Of a stretch of DNA of 64,000 nt, positions 23,538-34,517 are shown in pieces. The notes under the pieces are model-generated. The model was not told the DNA's origin. It was given only the letters and a program-made list of their open reading frames with translations, and did not search any database. The position numbers and the translations under genes were made by a program. Each line of letters begins with the position of its first letter. The first letter of the stretch is position 1. Source of the stretch: Avena insularis (lineage: Eukaryota; Streptophyta; Magnoliopsida; Poales; Poaceae); NCBI GenBank assembly GCA_023614405.1, contig CM042689.1:310783132-310847131 (forward strand). The letters run 5' to 3'.

Positions 23538-24167
23538 ATGCCGCCCCGCTGCCGCTCGACCTCCGGCTACCGAGGCGTCCACGCGTGCCTGAGCGGCACA
23601 TTCTATGCTGAGATCCGCAGCGGTGTCGAGCGCATCGGGCTCGACACGTTCGAGACAGCGCACGATGCGGTGCGCGCCTACGACGCGGTCGCCTGGCGCC
23701 TCGGCCGCTCCTGCCGAACGATGAACTTCCACGACATGTGGACATGGGAACAGGCGGAATCGCTCGCGCCGCCGCCTCCGGCCGTCACACGCGAGCAGCA
23801 ACAGCGTCAGAGTGAGCTCGAGCAGCGGCTCGTCAAGGAGGAGCTCGACGAGTGCTTCCGCCTCGAGTGGGTGTGGCAGTTCCTGGAGGACGTCGCCATG
23901 ATGGAGGCATTCTACGAGAAGAAGGTGGCGACGAAGGAGGCGGCGAAGGCGATGAAAAAGGCGGATCGCGAGGAGCGGAGGGCAAAGTCGGCAGCGAGGA
24001 AGAAGGACAGGGAGGAGAAGGCCACGAGGAAGGCGAAGGAGGAGAAAAACGGCGCCGGCCCGTCGATGATCGTTCTCTCCTCCTCCTCCTCCTCCTTCGA
24101 GTGGACATCCACTCCGGTGTCGTCGACGACTCTGGGCTCGTCGGATTTCGACTGGCATTCCGAGTAG
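23538..24167 (+). CDS. AP2/ERF-domain protein of a cereal-specific type, 209 aa
   Basis: The chosen ATG at 23538 gives MPPRCRSTSGYRGV, the usual start of this cereal group; an upstream in-frame start would lie inside element A. Residues 11-64 form the AP2 domain, with YRGV, GTFYAEIRSG, GLDTFETAHDAVRAYDAVAW and a final MNF. Residues 70-175 are highly charged and probably coiled (E/K/R-rich, QQRQSELEQRL, KADREERRAKSAARKKD). The C-terminus has an S8 run and ends DFDWHSE. AP2 domains bind GCC-box-like DNA in the nucleus. Odd features: the position after RGV is His and the next basic position is Cys, where family members I know have Arg. DNA binding may thus be weakened. The frame is uninterrupted, but expression is uncertain because its promoter was cut by element A. 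Confidence 0.8.
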   Translation: MPPRCRSTSGYRGVHACLSGTFYAEIRSGVERIGLDTFETAHDAVRAYDAVAWRLGRSCRTMNFHDMWTWEQAESLAPPPPAVTREQQQRQSELEQRLVKEELDECFRLEWVWQFLEDVAMMEAFYEKKVATKEAAKAMKKADREERRAKSAARKKDREEKATRKAKEEKNGAGPSMIVLSSSSSSFEWTSTPVSSTTLGSSDFDWHSE

Positions 24168-24680
24168 TTTACGGTTGTTTCGAAGTTTGTAATATATTTC
24201 ATATTTTCAGTTAATTTTCCATGTTTTGTTTGATCTATTCCGTACGCAAAATATGATCTATCAACTCGGTAGGATCATGATATCAAGTGATGACTAATGC
24301 AACCACATCTTGAACTATGTCATCAAGTTTCCTCTTCTTCTTCTATGTTGTCGCTTGACTTCGTTCTATAACAGATTCCAGCATTTTTGAATATTCTGGT
24401 ATACTTGTGAGTACATCACAGTAAGATGATCCAAGATGCAATACATTCAACATTCAAGATACACATATGCAATACATACATGATGATCAACATGTTCGAC
24501 TTACATTCAGTAACACATTACAGTAGAAACAACATCCTAAACATATTGAATAAATTCAGTAACACATTACACTAGATACAATATGTTCAACTCACTAAAC
24601 AACACGACTATATTAGACTTCAGCACTAGATGAAACAAGAAAAGATGACTATCTGAACAAGCTTCTTCCAAGGTGAAATA
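24168..24680. other. Intergenic: AP2 3' flank, repeat-unit relic, B3 gene 3' flank
   Basis: A degenerate copy of the local repeat unit (ATGATCTATCAAC...GGATCATGATAT) lies near 24252-24300, on the plus strand like the copy at 4.2 kb. The remainder is AT-rich. An 18-bp motif ATTCAGTAACACATTACA occurs twice, near 24504 and 24548. No gene is seen. Confidence 0.55.
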
Positions 24681-25897
24681 CTACATGGTAATCTCAACAA
24701 AGTTGAGACCAAGGTGCTCCTGCATATGCTCTACGTTCATCAGAAGTAGAGACGCCCATCCAACATCAGTAGCAAATGTGAAGTCATTCCACCCTGTGGT
24801 GAAGCTGACATGTCCATGGTCCCTCTGTACAGTATAAGCACATGCAATGAAATTATCTTCTTCTCCTTCAAGATCATGTCCCTGCCTGTACAGATGTGCT
24901 ATGCCCTGAGTTGGGTACCTGAAGCCATCTACAGCCTCAATTGGCATGAACTGCAATTAATTTTAAACTTAGTATTCAAACAAGCATTCTAAACTAACAA
25001 ATGCATTCAATTCTATGCAGAAACTAAAAATAACATATAATGAATCATGTGGAAACTAACCAGAGAATTATGTTCATAGTTTTCCATATCCATCTTGTGT
25101 ACCCAGAAATTCTTTTCATCTTTACTTTCAAAAAACTCATGTTCAGTGACATAAACGTCTTTGTAAATAGCAAATAAGATGAAAGCCATTTCCTGCTCAG
25201 TGACTGCATTTATGTCTGAGAAGATGGTCCTGTGCAGAATTCTTCTAATGGAACTAGGCACATCTCCAACCTCTAATCAATGAGGGGAAATACATGTTAA
25301 TTATTAAAAAAATGTTATTATGATGATTTAGTAGTAGGACAAGGAGAAACTATAAGTGCAAATTATTTATAGTAAATAAGGGAAATACCAGTTTCTTCAT
25401 GAACCTGTTTCTCTTCACCATTAGAGTAAACAGTGACATGAATAAGTTGGTCCAGTTGAAACCAACATGATCAAGGGGGTCATCGTCATCATATTCAAAA
25501 CGCACTACATCTCCAAGTCCTATATCATAAATCCTCATCAAGGACTTCCAGTATGGACCACAGATGATTGTCCTAACATTAGACTTCTTCAGGAACAAAT
25601 CAAAATTCCTTAGTGCTTCACCGTTCGCAACCATCCAATTATTTGAAGTGAAATCATTTAGTCTTTCCCTAAATGAGCATGGCACTACCTGAAGGTAAAA
25701 AACAACACAGTTCAGTTCATGGGAAAACAACACAGTAAAAGAAACAGTACATAAAATGGAAAGATGTAAAAACTTACCACACCATTGGTGGGAAAACCAT
25801 TAACATGTTAACCTGGAAGCTGGCTGCTCTCCTCTGTGTCCTACCACAAATTGTGGGCAGGCTGCCCACACACGGCACAGTCCATTCCAAGAAACAC
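24681..25897 (-). pseudogene. B3-domain (REM-like) protein gene, four exons, stops in 5' exon
   Basis: Exons with GT/AG borders and matching phase are 25897-25778, 25688-25389, 25270-25061 and 24950-24681 (stop TAG). Exon 2 encodes a B3 fold: VVPCSFRERLNDF, FLKKSNVRTIICGP, WKSLMRIYDIGLGDVVRFEYD. Exon 3 encodes a helical, charged linker. Exon 4 looks like a second, diverged B3 unit (FIACAYTVQRDHGHVSFTTGWNDF). B3 proteins bind DNA in the nucleus, and the cereal members are largely uncharacterised. Exon 1 is in phase (120 nt) and carries MDCAVCGQPAH, but has in-frame TAG at 25841-25843 and TAA at 25808-25810. Either the gene is dead or translation uses another first exon. The three downstream exons are fully open. 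Confidence 0.68.
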
Positions 25898-26735
25898 CTG
25901 AAAAAAGTAACACTACACTAAAGGAATGAACTGTGCATTAAAACTAGAGGGCAGTATATGCATTTAACAGTGTAGAACCCTAATCTAGAAAGTGAAAAAT
26001 ATATCAATTATCAGGCATAAACTACAACACACTATGCATTCAGTTATCAAGCATGCACAATCTGGAAAATTTAAAAACCCTAATCCGTAACCAGTAAATC
26101 ATATATAATGTCCAGTAATGTGTTCTAAAATCATAATGTTCTGTAAAAAATTCATTTACACGATAATAAACAACTCTAATCTAAGTAGTACAAAACCCTA
26201 ATCCATAACTAGTAAATCGATGGAACTCTAATCGAATCGATCCATAATTACAATAAATCTTGAGGGGAGAATATGATAGGAAGAACACAAGAAGGATTAC
26301 AGGGAAACCAAGAAAGAGAATGGAAGGGAGATGCAAAACTCACCGTCGAGCTGTAGAAAGAGAATGGAAGGGAGATGCAAAACAAATAACATAGCTTCTT
26401 CAAATGAAGAAATAAAGAAGGATTAGAACTGAAACCAAGAAATAAAAGGGAAGGCAGAGTGGATTAGAGGAGAAATCTCAATCGGAGGGGACGAATCGCA
26501 CGAGGAACTGCCTTTCGAGGAACTGTTCTCGGGAACTGCTCTGGATGTGCACAGTGGGAGAGGGGGTTGGGGGGTCGGTGGAAGAACTAAACCGAGTCCC
26601 TTCGGTTTCCCTCCATTTATAAAGTCCCACGATGGCAGAGCTTCCATGAGAATTTTTCTTCTTAACATCAAGCTAATGCTGAGTGGATGTAAGTATTATG
26701 GATGTGGATGCACTAAGTAAGTGTAGGACTGCTAA
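25898..26735 (-). promoter_or_regulatory. 5' flank of the B3 gene
   Basis: A TTTATAAA-like TATA box lies near 26615-26622 on the minus strand. A 29-bp motif is duplicated directly at 26311-26339 and 26355-26383. Between the copies the minus strand reads acceptor-like CTACAG, seven bases, then GTGAGT, so the duplication straddles a possible 5'-UTR intron donor. No protein is supported here. Confidence 0.45.
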
Positions 26736-27909
26736 GTGACTAAATCAACCAACTAAAACGGCAAAGTGCGAACCTTACGAAACTGAAACTCTGACAGACT
26801 AACACCTAAACTAAAGCCGAGCACGTCGAGCGTGGCGTCCAACTTCGTGTTCTAGGCTCTAGCCTCTAGGTGCTTGACAGAGTCCGTAGAGTGGCTTGTG
26901 AAGGAGGATCGCCTAGCGCCGCTGGCCAGCAGACCCACCCGCGGTGCGCGGTGAGCGCCAGCAGGAGCCACACAGACTCTAGCCATGCAATAGGCGCAAA
27001 GGCGTCCGCGATGTCGATGCCCTGCTGCTTCACATATCCCTTTTGGCGATGAGGCGATGCGGGTGTTCGGCTGCACGATGCCGTCCATAGTGTGTGTGTG
27101 TGGTCATTGGGTGCGCCTCGCGGCAAGACAGATGTGATGGCGGCGCGGCTTTAGCTTCGGGTGTCGGAGAGGCTAGCTCAGTGCGCGAGGATGATGCTGC
27201 CGGCGACGTGTGCTCTGCGGGAGCTGGTGTCGATGGAGAGCTGATGCCGGCGAGTCCTGGCCTACCACCTCAGGTGTAGCGGTACGTAGTGGAGTCGAGT
27301 CGAGTCAAGTGCACGTAGCAGTCCACCGTGGACGTCGTGCTCACAGGGTTGTCCTCGTGTGTGCTCCAGTCCAAGCTCGCGTCCTCGTCAAAGACTATGT
27401 TCCGTGTGCGTGCACAAGCTTGGCGACGGGATCGTAGACACGGTAGCCCTTGGTGCCGCTCTCGTAGCCAATGAATACCATTGGCGTGCTCCGGTCATAC
27501 AGCTTCTTCAGGTGAGGACGCGCGCTCTTCACGTACGTGCGCGACGTAGCCGAAGCTCCCTAGATGCCAAGCCTCATATGGCATCATGCCGGTGACACCA
27601 CGCGTGAACGCCCGGTTCAGGTTCAGCACGTAGACCGTTGTCGGCACGGTCTCGCCCCAGAAGTAATTTGGCATGCCCTTCGCCTTCAGCATTCTTCTGG
27701 CTGCCGCTACGACCATCTGGTTGCGCCGCGCGATCACCCCGTTCTGCTGGGGTGATTACGTCGCCGTGAGGTGGCGCTTGACGCTGGTGTCGGCGCACTG
27801 TGCACAGCGAACGTGGCCGACACGTGAACTCGTCCACGCGGTCCGTGCGAAGTACTCGGAGCTTGCTCCCTCTCTCCGCTTGCCGACGCCGGTGTCGACG
27901 CACTGTGCA
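26736..27909 (-). mobile_element. Degenerate copia retrotransposon fragment (integrase and RT pieces)
   Basis: On the minus strand 27912-27495 encodes an integrase core and C-terminus in shifted frames, with RTDR followed later by NQMVVAAARRMLKAKGM and TGMMPYEAWH. Region 27126-26850 encodes RT: KGYVKQQGIDIADAFAPIA and LLLALTAHRGW. After HRGW the conserved middle of RT is missing, and 26890-26736 resumes at a YGLRQAPRAW-like motif. This is a copia family unrelated to A and B. No LTRs are visible. It is also more GC-rich than its surroundings. Confidence 0.75.
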
Positions 27910-28257
27910 CAACTATTATGCCAAATCATGACATTGATTCTAAGTATAAAAGTGGTATGCCCATGGCATGATGCAGACTTGTGCCTCATATATCCAAACA
28001 TTGCATTGGGCTCTAGACCCATGGCATGATGCATATTCCATATTTCTGGCTAACTTTCTCTCCTTTTATTCTTTCTTACAGTGGGAAAACGTGGCTAAAT
28101 CAACCAACTAAAACGGCGAAGTGCTAACCTGACGAAACTGAAACTCTGACAGACTAACACCTAAACTGAAGCTGAGCGTGGCGTCCAACTTCGCGTTCCA
28201 GACTCTAGCCTCTAGGTGCCTGACGGAGTCCGTAGAGGGGCTAGTAAATTCTCAAGG
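27910..28257 (-). repeat. Chimeric direct repeat R1 (local repeat unit fused to copia RT piece)
   Basis: This block recurs at 30586-30940 in the same orientation with high similarity. The left half (to about 28080) is an inverted copy of the local ~172-bp unit family. The right half is a copia RT fragment around the GLRQAP motif on the minus strand, also found at 26736-26890. The right edge supplies the last codons and stop of the Ulp1-like pseudogene. Confidence 0.75.
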
Positions 28258-29936
28258 TACACTGTTATTAATCACTGATCTGATTTTTCTTTTCACGGCC
28301 TCTAGCTTGTTTCTTCTAGACATAAGAATCGTTGCAACCGTAGGTCCTCTTGATTCTTCAATTGTTGTCTGCAGTATCATATAGAAGAGTTTATAAATTG
28401 AATTATAATCATATTGATTTTTGCGACTATACAAAGGAATAGTGTACATACCTGATCAATGTTCTTAGTCATACGATCTCCGTCCCAGTGCTCTAGACAT
28501 TGCAAAACCCATAATCCGTATGAGTTGCTACCATACGATGAAACAAAATTCGTTTACGACATCAGTAGTGAGAAAGTGATATGATTCACAAGTACCCATC
28601 ATCTTGCTTTCCAATTTCATATTTTTTAATAGGCCAAGTCTCGACGTCAGGAAATTGTTTGCGTGTAGTTTTGTTTGTCCAATATATGTCTAGTGCAATT
28701 TGTCCTTTCTGCAAAAGATTTAGAGTTACTGAAACACCAAAAAATAACAAGGTTTTGATGAGAAAAGTAGATAATACCAAGTCATCCATAACTGCATGCG
28801 AATAGGTTAAACTGTACTTAGGATCAAGGACTTGGAACTCCTGCTTGACGTTATGCATTACAACTGTCACATAATGTTCTCCGCGTATATTCAGAGGGAA
28901 ATATGCCTACAAAATAAGATCACTAGCATGTACTATGTAGGATTCCAAATAGTTAACAACAACATCAACTTTATAAAAAACACTCCTTACCTTGTCACAC
29001 GCAAAATATTCATTCAAAACCCTTCCTACAGCTCATGGTCTTGGCACTTCTTCTACGTCAAAAGTTTTCAAGTTTTTTTTCATTTTGTACAATTTAATGG
29101 CTTCTTTGATAAGATAGCTTGACCTCAATGGTCCACATATGTGTCGATCATAGTCAAGACGGGGAGCCAGCTCTAGAATGTAGGCATCAAGTATCTGAAA
29201 ATAATAATCGTACAATGATTGCATGTTCATACTTCTTTGTTGTAAAATAACAATAATAGGTTAGAGAATTACTTACAGCAGTACTAAGTCATTCTTTTAT
29301 CAGAACATCGTTAAGATCTTTCGAAGACAAGATGGCCTCATCTGAGTTTTTATACGCCCTTTTTACAGCTTCTTTGGGGATCTTCGCCAAAGTTGAAACA
29401 TATTTGACAGCAGCTTCTATTTCATCTGGTGTTAACATAGTGTAACATTCCCCAATATCATGATGTTAAAATAATATCGCTGCATAAAATTTATGAAAAC
29501 ACACAAGTTACCACACTGAACCATTTTGTTTGCTCAATAAAAATAAGTAATGAAATCTATAAAACATTATAACTTTCGTATATTTTGATTTATGTTTCGG
29601 TTATTTCTGTCGCTCAAATAATGGGGAACCATACTTACTATTACCCATGGTAGAAGTCATATCATTGCATGCATCGTTCTCCACGACACCACAAAATATC
29701 TCCCCATCTAAATGGTCCATGTTGTACGAATCATTTAGAGAATGTGTTAATGTTTCGCCATCTAAATCTACACGAGTTTCCCAAAAACCTATATGAGCAT
29801 CTTGTATGCATGAAAAACAATCGATGAGACATGGAATCAGTACCTGGACGACAGATGAGAAGAGTCGGCGAAAGGTGGCACCAATGAGAGACGGCGAAAG
29901 GGAGTCCTGCGAGGATGAAGTGGTGAGAGGCGGCAT
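28252..29936 (-). pseudogene. Ulp1/C48-like cysteine protease-domain gene, about eight exons, with nonsense codons
   Basis: Exons supported by GT/AG borders are 29936-29844, 29800-29639, one ending at 29277, one ending at 28991, 28906-28778, 28708-28596, 28527-28452 and 28368-28252. The protease core reads AYFPLNIRGEHYVTVVMHN, then QEFQVLD, then NSYGLWVLQCLEHWDG. The His of GEHY and Asp of VLD match the first two catalytic residues of Ulp1 (SUMO-protease-like) enzymes. The Cys of the usual DCG motif is replaced (NSYG), so it could not act as a protease. TGA codons interrupt the frame at 29289-29291 and 29033-29035; in both a Trp is expected. The final codons come from repeat R1. Such domains occur both in host genes and in some Mutator-like elements; the origin is not settled here. 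Pairing of the first two exons is uncertain. Confidence 0.68.
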
Positions 29937-30585
29937 CGATCCCTAGAGGACACACGAGAGGGGTTGGAGAAGGGAGGCGGTAATGTGGGACGGCGTGGGC
30001 GGATCGTAATGGAGGCAGCGGTGATTAGCGGCCTACCTAGGTTGAGTCATGGGTTGTGGGACGATCGACGTGTTGATACGCCCTCTGTGATTAACTGCTG
30101 GCGCTGGGCCTCGTTGTGGGTAGTTAATTGAGCCTATAGGGTTATTACTTTTTAATGTCTTTTTTTCCTATTTTTATGCGTCTTTACGTATTTTGAAATG
30201 TTTTATTGTACTGTTTAATGTCTTACCATATTTATGGTTTTTTCAAATTTGATATGCACAACATGATCTTTAATTTAATTTACACAGTATCAACTTCATA
30301 CGATGGGAGTGTTGCCCCTGTCTTTGGAGAACTTTTAGTACGTACAACGCAAAGGATGTGTATGGCATACATGAATCCACCGAAGGATCACCAATATAAA
30401 TAAAGTTTTTGGATAAACTCAGATGCAAAACCAAAACATGTGTTCACGGCGAGAAACACAAATTCTGGATACGCACCCACTTGACCTATGGGAGTTATCC
30501 ATGAATACCTTCATCATATTTGTGGTTGTATGAGTCAACACTTGGTCAACGTGATCCCACCTAGTTGTTACATCAAACTATACAA
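29937..30585. other. 5' flank of the Ulp1-like pseudogene and repeat-unit fragments
   Basis: 29937-30130 is GC-rich, as expected of a promoter for the minus-strand gene. 30130-30420 is AT-rich without a supported gene. From about 30480 the sequence is again the local repeat unit, with the blocks 'ttgacctatgggagttatcc' and 'tttgtggttgtatgagtcaac', and it leads into repeat R2. Confidence 0.5.
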
Positions 30586-30940
30586 CTACTATGCCAAATC
30601 ATGACATTGATTCTAAGTATAAAAGTGGTATGCCAATGGCATGATGCAGACTTGTGCCTCATATATCCAAACATTGCATTGGGCTCTAGACCCATGGCAT
30701 GATGCATATTCCATATTTCTGGCTAACTTTCTCTCCTTTTATTCTTTCTTACAGTGGGAAAACGTGGCTAGATCAACCAACGAAAACGGCGAAGTGCTAA
30801 CCTGACGAAACTGAAACTCTGACAGACTAACACCTAAACTGAAGATGAGCGTGTCGACCGTGGCATCCAACTTCGCGTTCTAGACTCTAGCCTCTAGGTG
30901 TCTGACGGAGTCCGTAGAGGGGCTAGTAAATTCCCAAGGC
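30586..30940 (-). repeat. Chimeric direct repeat R2
   Basis: This is the partner of R1, with the same fusion point between a repeat-unit copy and the copia RT piece. R1 and R2 bracket 2.33 kb that contains the whole Ulp1-like pseudogene. The ends are not TG...CA and I see no target duplication, so they are not ordinary LTRs. Confidence 0.75.
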
Positions 30941-33900
30941 ATCCCCTTCTTTATCAATAAAAAGCTCAGGTCTTTCTAGACACTTCGTTTTTATTGTTTC
31001 ATGCACTGTTGTGTTGTTCTTGGAGCGTCTTAGTTTTCATTTGCTTTGCTTAGTTTGCTTGAATAAAGTAGTTTGGACCCCCGTTCTCGCTGTGTTGTTT
31101 CAAATAAGTTGATTGGTGTTGGAAAAGAGTAGAAAGTTCTTGCTTGAGTAGTACAAGAGGAGCTTGCTTTGACTGTGACTTAGACTTTAGCATGCAATGC
31201 TAGGTGTTGGTTTGACCTTATGCTTAGTGATTATTGTTGTAGCATGATTTGTTACAAACCATTGGGATTGCTTAGTGTGCCTTGAAAAAATCATGCGTTG
31301 TTGTAGCATGCAAAAGCATAGTATTATGGTATTCTCGATGCTTTGTTTGGGTTGACTTGGCACATGGTCACACCATGTTATGACTATGAACAAGTCACCA
31401 TAGCCTCTATGATCATTTAGTCCTTGACTTGTAGTACCACTCTATGCTTTTATTAGTAATGTTTTGTCGCTCGGCATGATTATGGCCATTATTGCTCTCT
31501 TAGTTGGTTGCTCCCAGTCTTTTGCTAGCCTCCACTTGTATGAGTAAGCTCTACTCATGCTTCCAACTCCCAAGAAACCAAGTTATTCCAAAGTTTCCAC
31601 TATAAATTCCTATGCATGGTGTGTTACACCATTCCAAGTATATTTTGGTTTTCATCTATCTTCCAATTAAAAAGTATTTTGTTATGTGAAAACTTAGTGA
31701 TTAAAGCTCTTACGAATTTGGTGGAACAATTTATTTTTCTTGCCCCTTATAAACTTGAACCATTGTGTCATCTATGTTGTATATGCTTGCACGTATACGT
31801 TAGAATTAGTAGAACCATGCTGTCACGGGGAACGCTTTCAACATTGCACATGTACTTTGTACACAGTTGGTATCATGCTCTTTTGTCTATGGATGTCGCC
31901 GGTGTGAAATGGAAGGGGAGCTTGTAAGTCCATGGAAGTATATATGTTTGTTAGAGAAACGCCTGGGCCACTAGCATAAGCCATGCCTAATCATGTTGGA
32001 AACTTGCAGCATCACTATAGTGACATCTATGAAGCATTCTTCTTATAAAAAAAAAGAGACATATTGAGAAAATAGGAAAGAGAGAAAAAAACACCATATT
32101 CCCATGGTAAATAATAAGATTGTTGAGATGCTCATTGTCTGCTTGCCTTGTCATTTTGGTTATGGGATAGCTCATGTACCATGTGCAAGGGGTACCCCTT
32201 TAGAGGTTCTCTATGATACACATGTACTTACAATGACAAGAACTTACAGATGACTAAAGTTGAGTAGCATGAGGAGCGCCCCTCGTATTCAAGGGATATG
32301 ATATTGCCAACTTATACTTTGTCAAGCATATACTCCATAGTTTGTTTACTTTAACCTTAATCACTTCAAGATGCTTATGATAGGGGCAATGAGAGCTGAA
32401 AGCAAACAAGTACCATAATTTTTGGAAGATCTTTTTGAGACTTGAAATCCCTGCTTCCCTATATGAAGGGCCTTTCTTCCACCATTATATTGAGTCTCCA
32501 CCTTCTACCTTTAGGCACCAATTAAGAGAGCATAGTTCCCATTCTTAGTTCTATGTGCATTGTCCAAAAACTTATTGATTGATGCATATTGTTGATATTA
32601 CTTGTTCTTGTGCTATCTGTATCTAGTCACTCTTATGAACTTTGAAGGTGTCCTATGCATCTATTTGCTACTCTATGAGGGACAAGCTGATTGCTACTAT
32701 GCCATGTTTTCTGTATGTGAAACAAACAAACGTTTTTCAATGCATGTTATTCATGATATTTCTTTGTAGCCTTTCATGTTGCATGCATAGTTACTTTGTC
32801 TTACTATTAGAACTCCATCTTTCTTGCACATGTTTAGAGTTCTTTGATCCCAGCTTTCAATGCTTGCAAATGGTTTAATCTTGATTTTGATGGTGCATGT
32901 CACCTCAAAAATTATTATTTTTATCACTTACCTACTCGAGGACGAGCAGGAGTTAAGCTTGGGGATGCTTGATGTGTCGGAAACGTATCTATAATTTTTT
33001 ATGTTCCATGCTTGTTTAGTATCTACTTTGCTTTGCTTTGTCTACACTTTGAGGTGTTTTTATATGTTTTCTGGTACTACCCTATTAACAAGATGCCACG
33101 ATGCAGTTGCTTTTTCTTCTGTTTTTGGTTCCAGAAAGGCAGAAAATCAATATTCTCGGAATTGGACGGGACAAAAGCCAAAGTCAATATTTTACCGTGG
33201 GGAACACGGAGCCAGAAGACGAGACGGAGGAGGGCCTCGAGGGGGCCACACCCCCTGGCCGCGCGGGTGGTCCCACCTCGCGCCTGGGGGGTGCAGCCGC
33301 CTCAGCACCCCCTCGGCCTCCCTCTTCGCCTATAAGAAGCCCACGATGCCCAAACCCTAAACACCTGATCAATATTCCACGAAACTGGCTGTAGCCACCG
33401 CCACCATCGTCCCTAGATCAGGGGATCTGAAGCTCTTTCCGGCACCCTGCAGGAGGGGAGATCATCCTGTAGGCCTTCTTCTTCATCATGTCAGCCTCCG
33501 GTATGAAGCGTGAGTAGTTCCACCTTGGACTATGGGTCCATGTAGTAGCTAGATGATTGTATCTCCTCCTTTGTGCTTCCATGTATAGATCTTGTGAGCT
33601 CCGTTCATGATCAAGATCTCATCTATTTGTAATCATTCATGTGGTGTTTGCGGGGATCTGATGGATATTGAGTTACTATGTCAGATTGATTAATGGTTTT
33701 GTCTTATTGATTCTATCATGTCAGTGTTGTTTGTGATCTTGCATGCTCTCTGTTGTTAGTAGCTATCATGGCCAAGTAGTTGCTAGTGACTCCAAGAGGG
33801 GATATTTATGCTCGATAGTGGGTTCATGCCTCTATTTAATCTATGACATAAATCTCTAAGGTTGTAGATGTGTTGTTGCCACTAGGGATAAAACAACGGT

Positions 33901-34517
33901 CTCTTGTTCATGGAACAAGTGGATTGTTTACCTTACACACTTTGCTTAAAGCAGTTGTCTGTTGCTTTCAACTTAATACGGGAGTGGGTTCGGATGATAA
34001 CCCAAAGGTGGACTTCTAGTCATAGATGCAGTTGGATGGCGATCTATGTATCTTGTTGTATTGCCCAATCGAATCTCATAGGATCATGATGTATAGTATT
34101 GCATTGTTATGCCTTGCTCAGTCTTGTCAATTGCCCTGCTGTAATTTGTTTACGCAACATGCCATGTTTTTTTATCTAAGGAGAACAGCTCTATTGAACA
34201 ATGTACCCCGGTCCAATCTTTACCATTGATACATCTTCCACTTTACCGTTTACTTGTTGCAAAACACCATTACCTTCCACACCATACAATTAATCCTTTG
34301 TTATAGCAAACCGATGAGATTGACAACCTAACTATTCGTTGGGGCAAAGTCTTGAGTTTGTGTTGTGTAGGTCTCCAAGTTGCTAGCAACACCTTTGAGT
34401 CGTTTCCTTCCTCCTACTGGTTCGATAACCTTGGTTTCTTACTAAGGGAAAACTTGTTGTTGTGCTCATCATACCTTCCTCTTGGGGTCTCCCAACGAAG
34501 TGTTCACGCACTCATCA
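30941..34517 (+). mobile_element. Gypsy-type element H, 3' portion (spacer and 3' LTR)
   Basis: 30941-32969 is a non-coding spacer homologous in part to the post-pol spacers of element D (the match is clear at 31670-31930 against 48760-48980 and 60783-61040). It ends in a purine-rich AGCTTGGGGATGC tract. The LTR follows at 32970-34517. Gag and pol are missing: the left edge joins directly to repeat R2, so the 5' part was deleted. Confidence 0.75.
32970..34517 (+). repeat. Element H 3' LTR
   Basis: It starts TGATGTGTCGGAAACG, a common Triticeae gypsy LTR start, and ends CACTCATCA. A CCTATAAGAAG promoter-like box lies near 33328 after a GC-rich stretch. The three overlapping short frames at 33001-33394 are LTR sequence. 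Its end abuts the middle of element C's LTR. Confidence 0.8.

Noticed and set aside
23484..24158. 224-codon open frame opposite the AP2 gene
   Set aside because: It is the complement of the AP2 reading frame, made open by high GC content. The Arg/Leu/Pro composition is a shadow, and no domain is seen.
27910..30940. R1 and R2 as LTRs of a small retrotransposon
   Set aside because: Ends are not TG...CA, no primer site or purine tract is next to them, and no target duplication is seen. They are reported as chimeric repeats instead.
33001..33394. Three overlapping frames of about 100 codons
   Set aside because: They lie in the LTR of element H, and all three frames are open because of composition.
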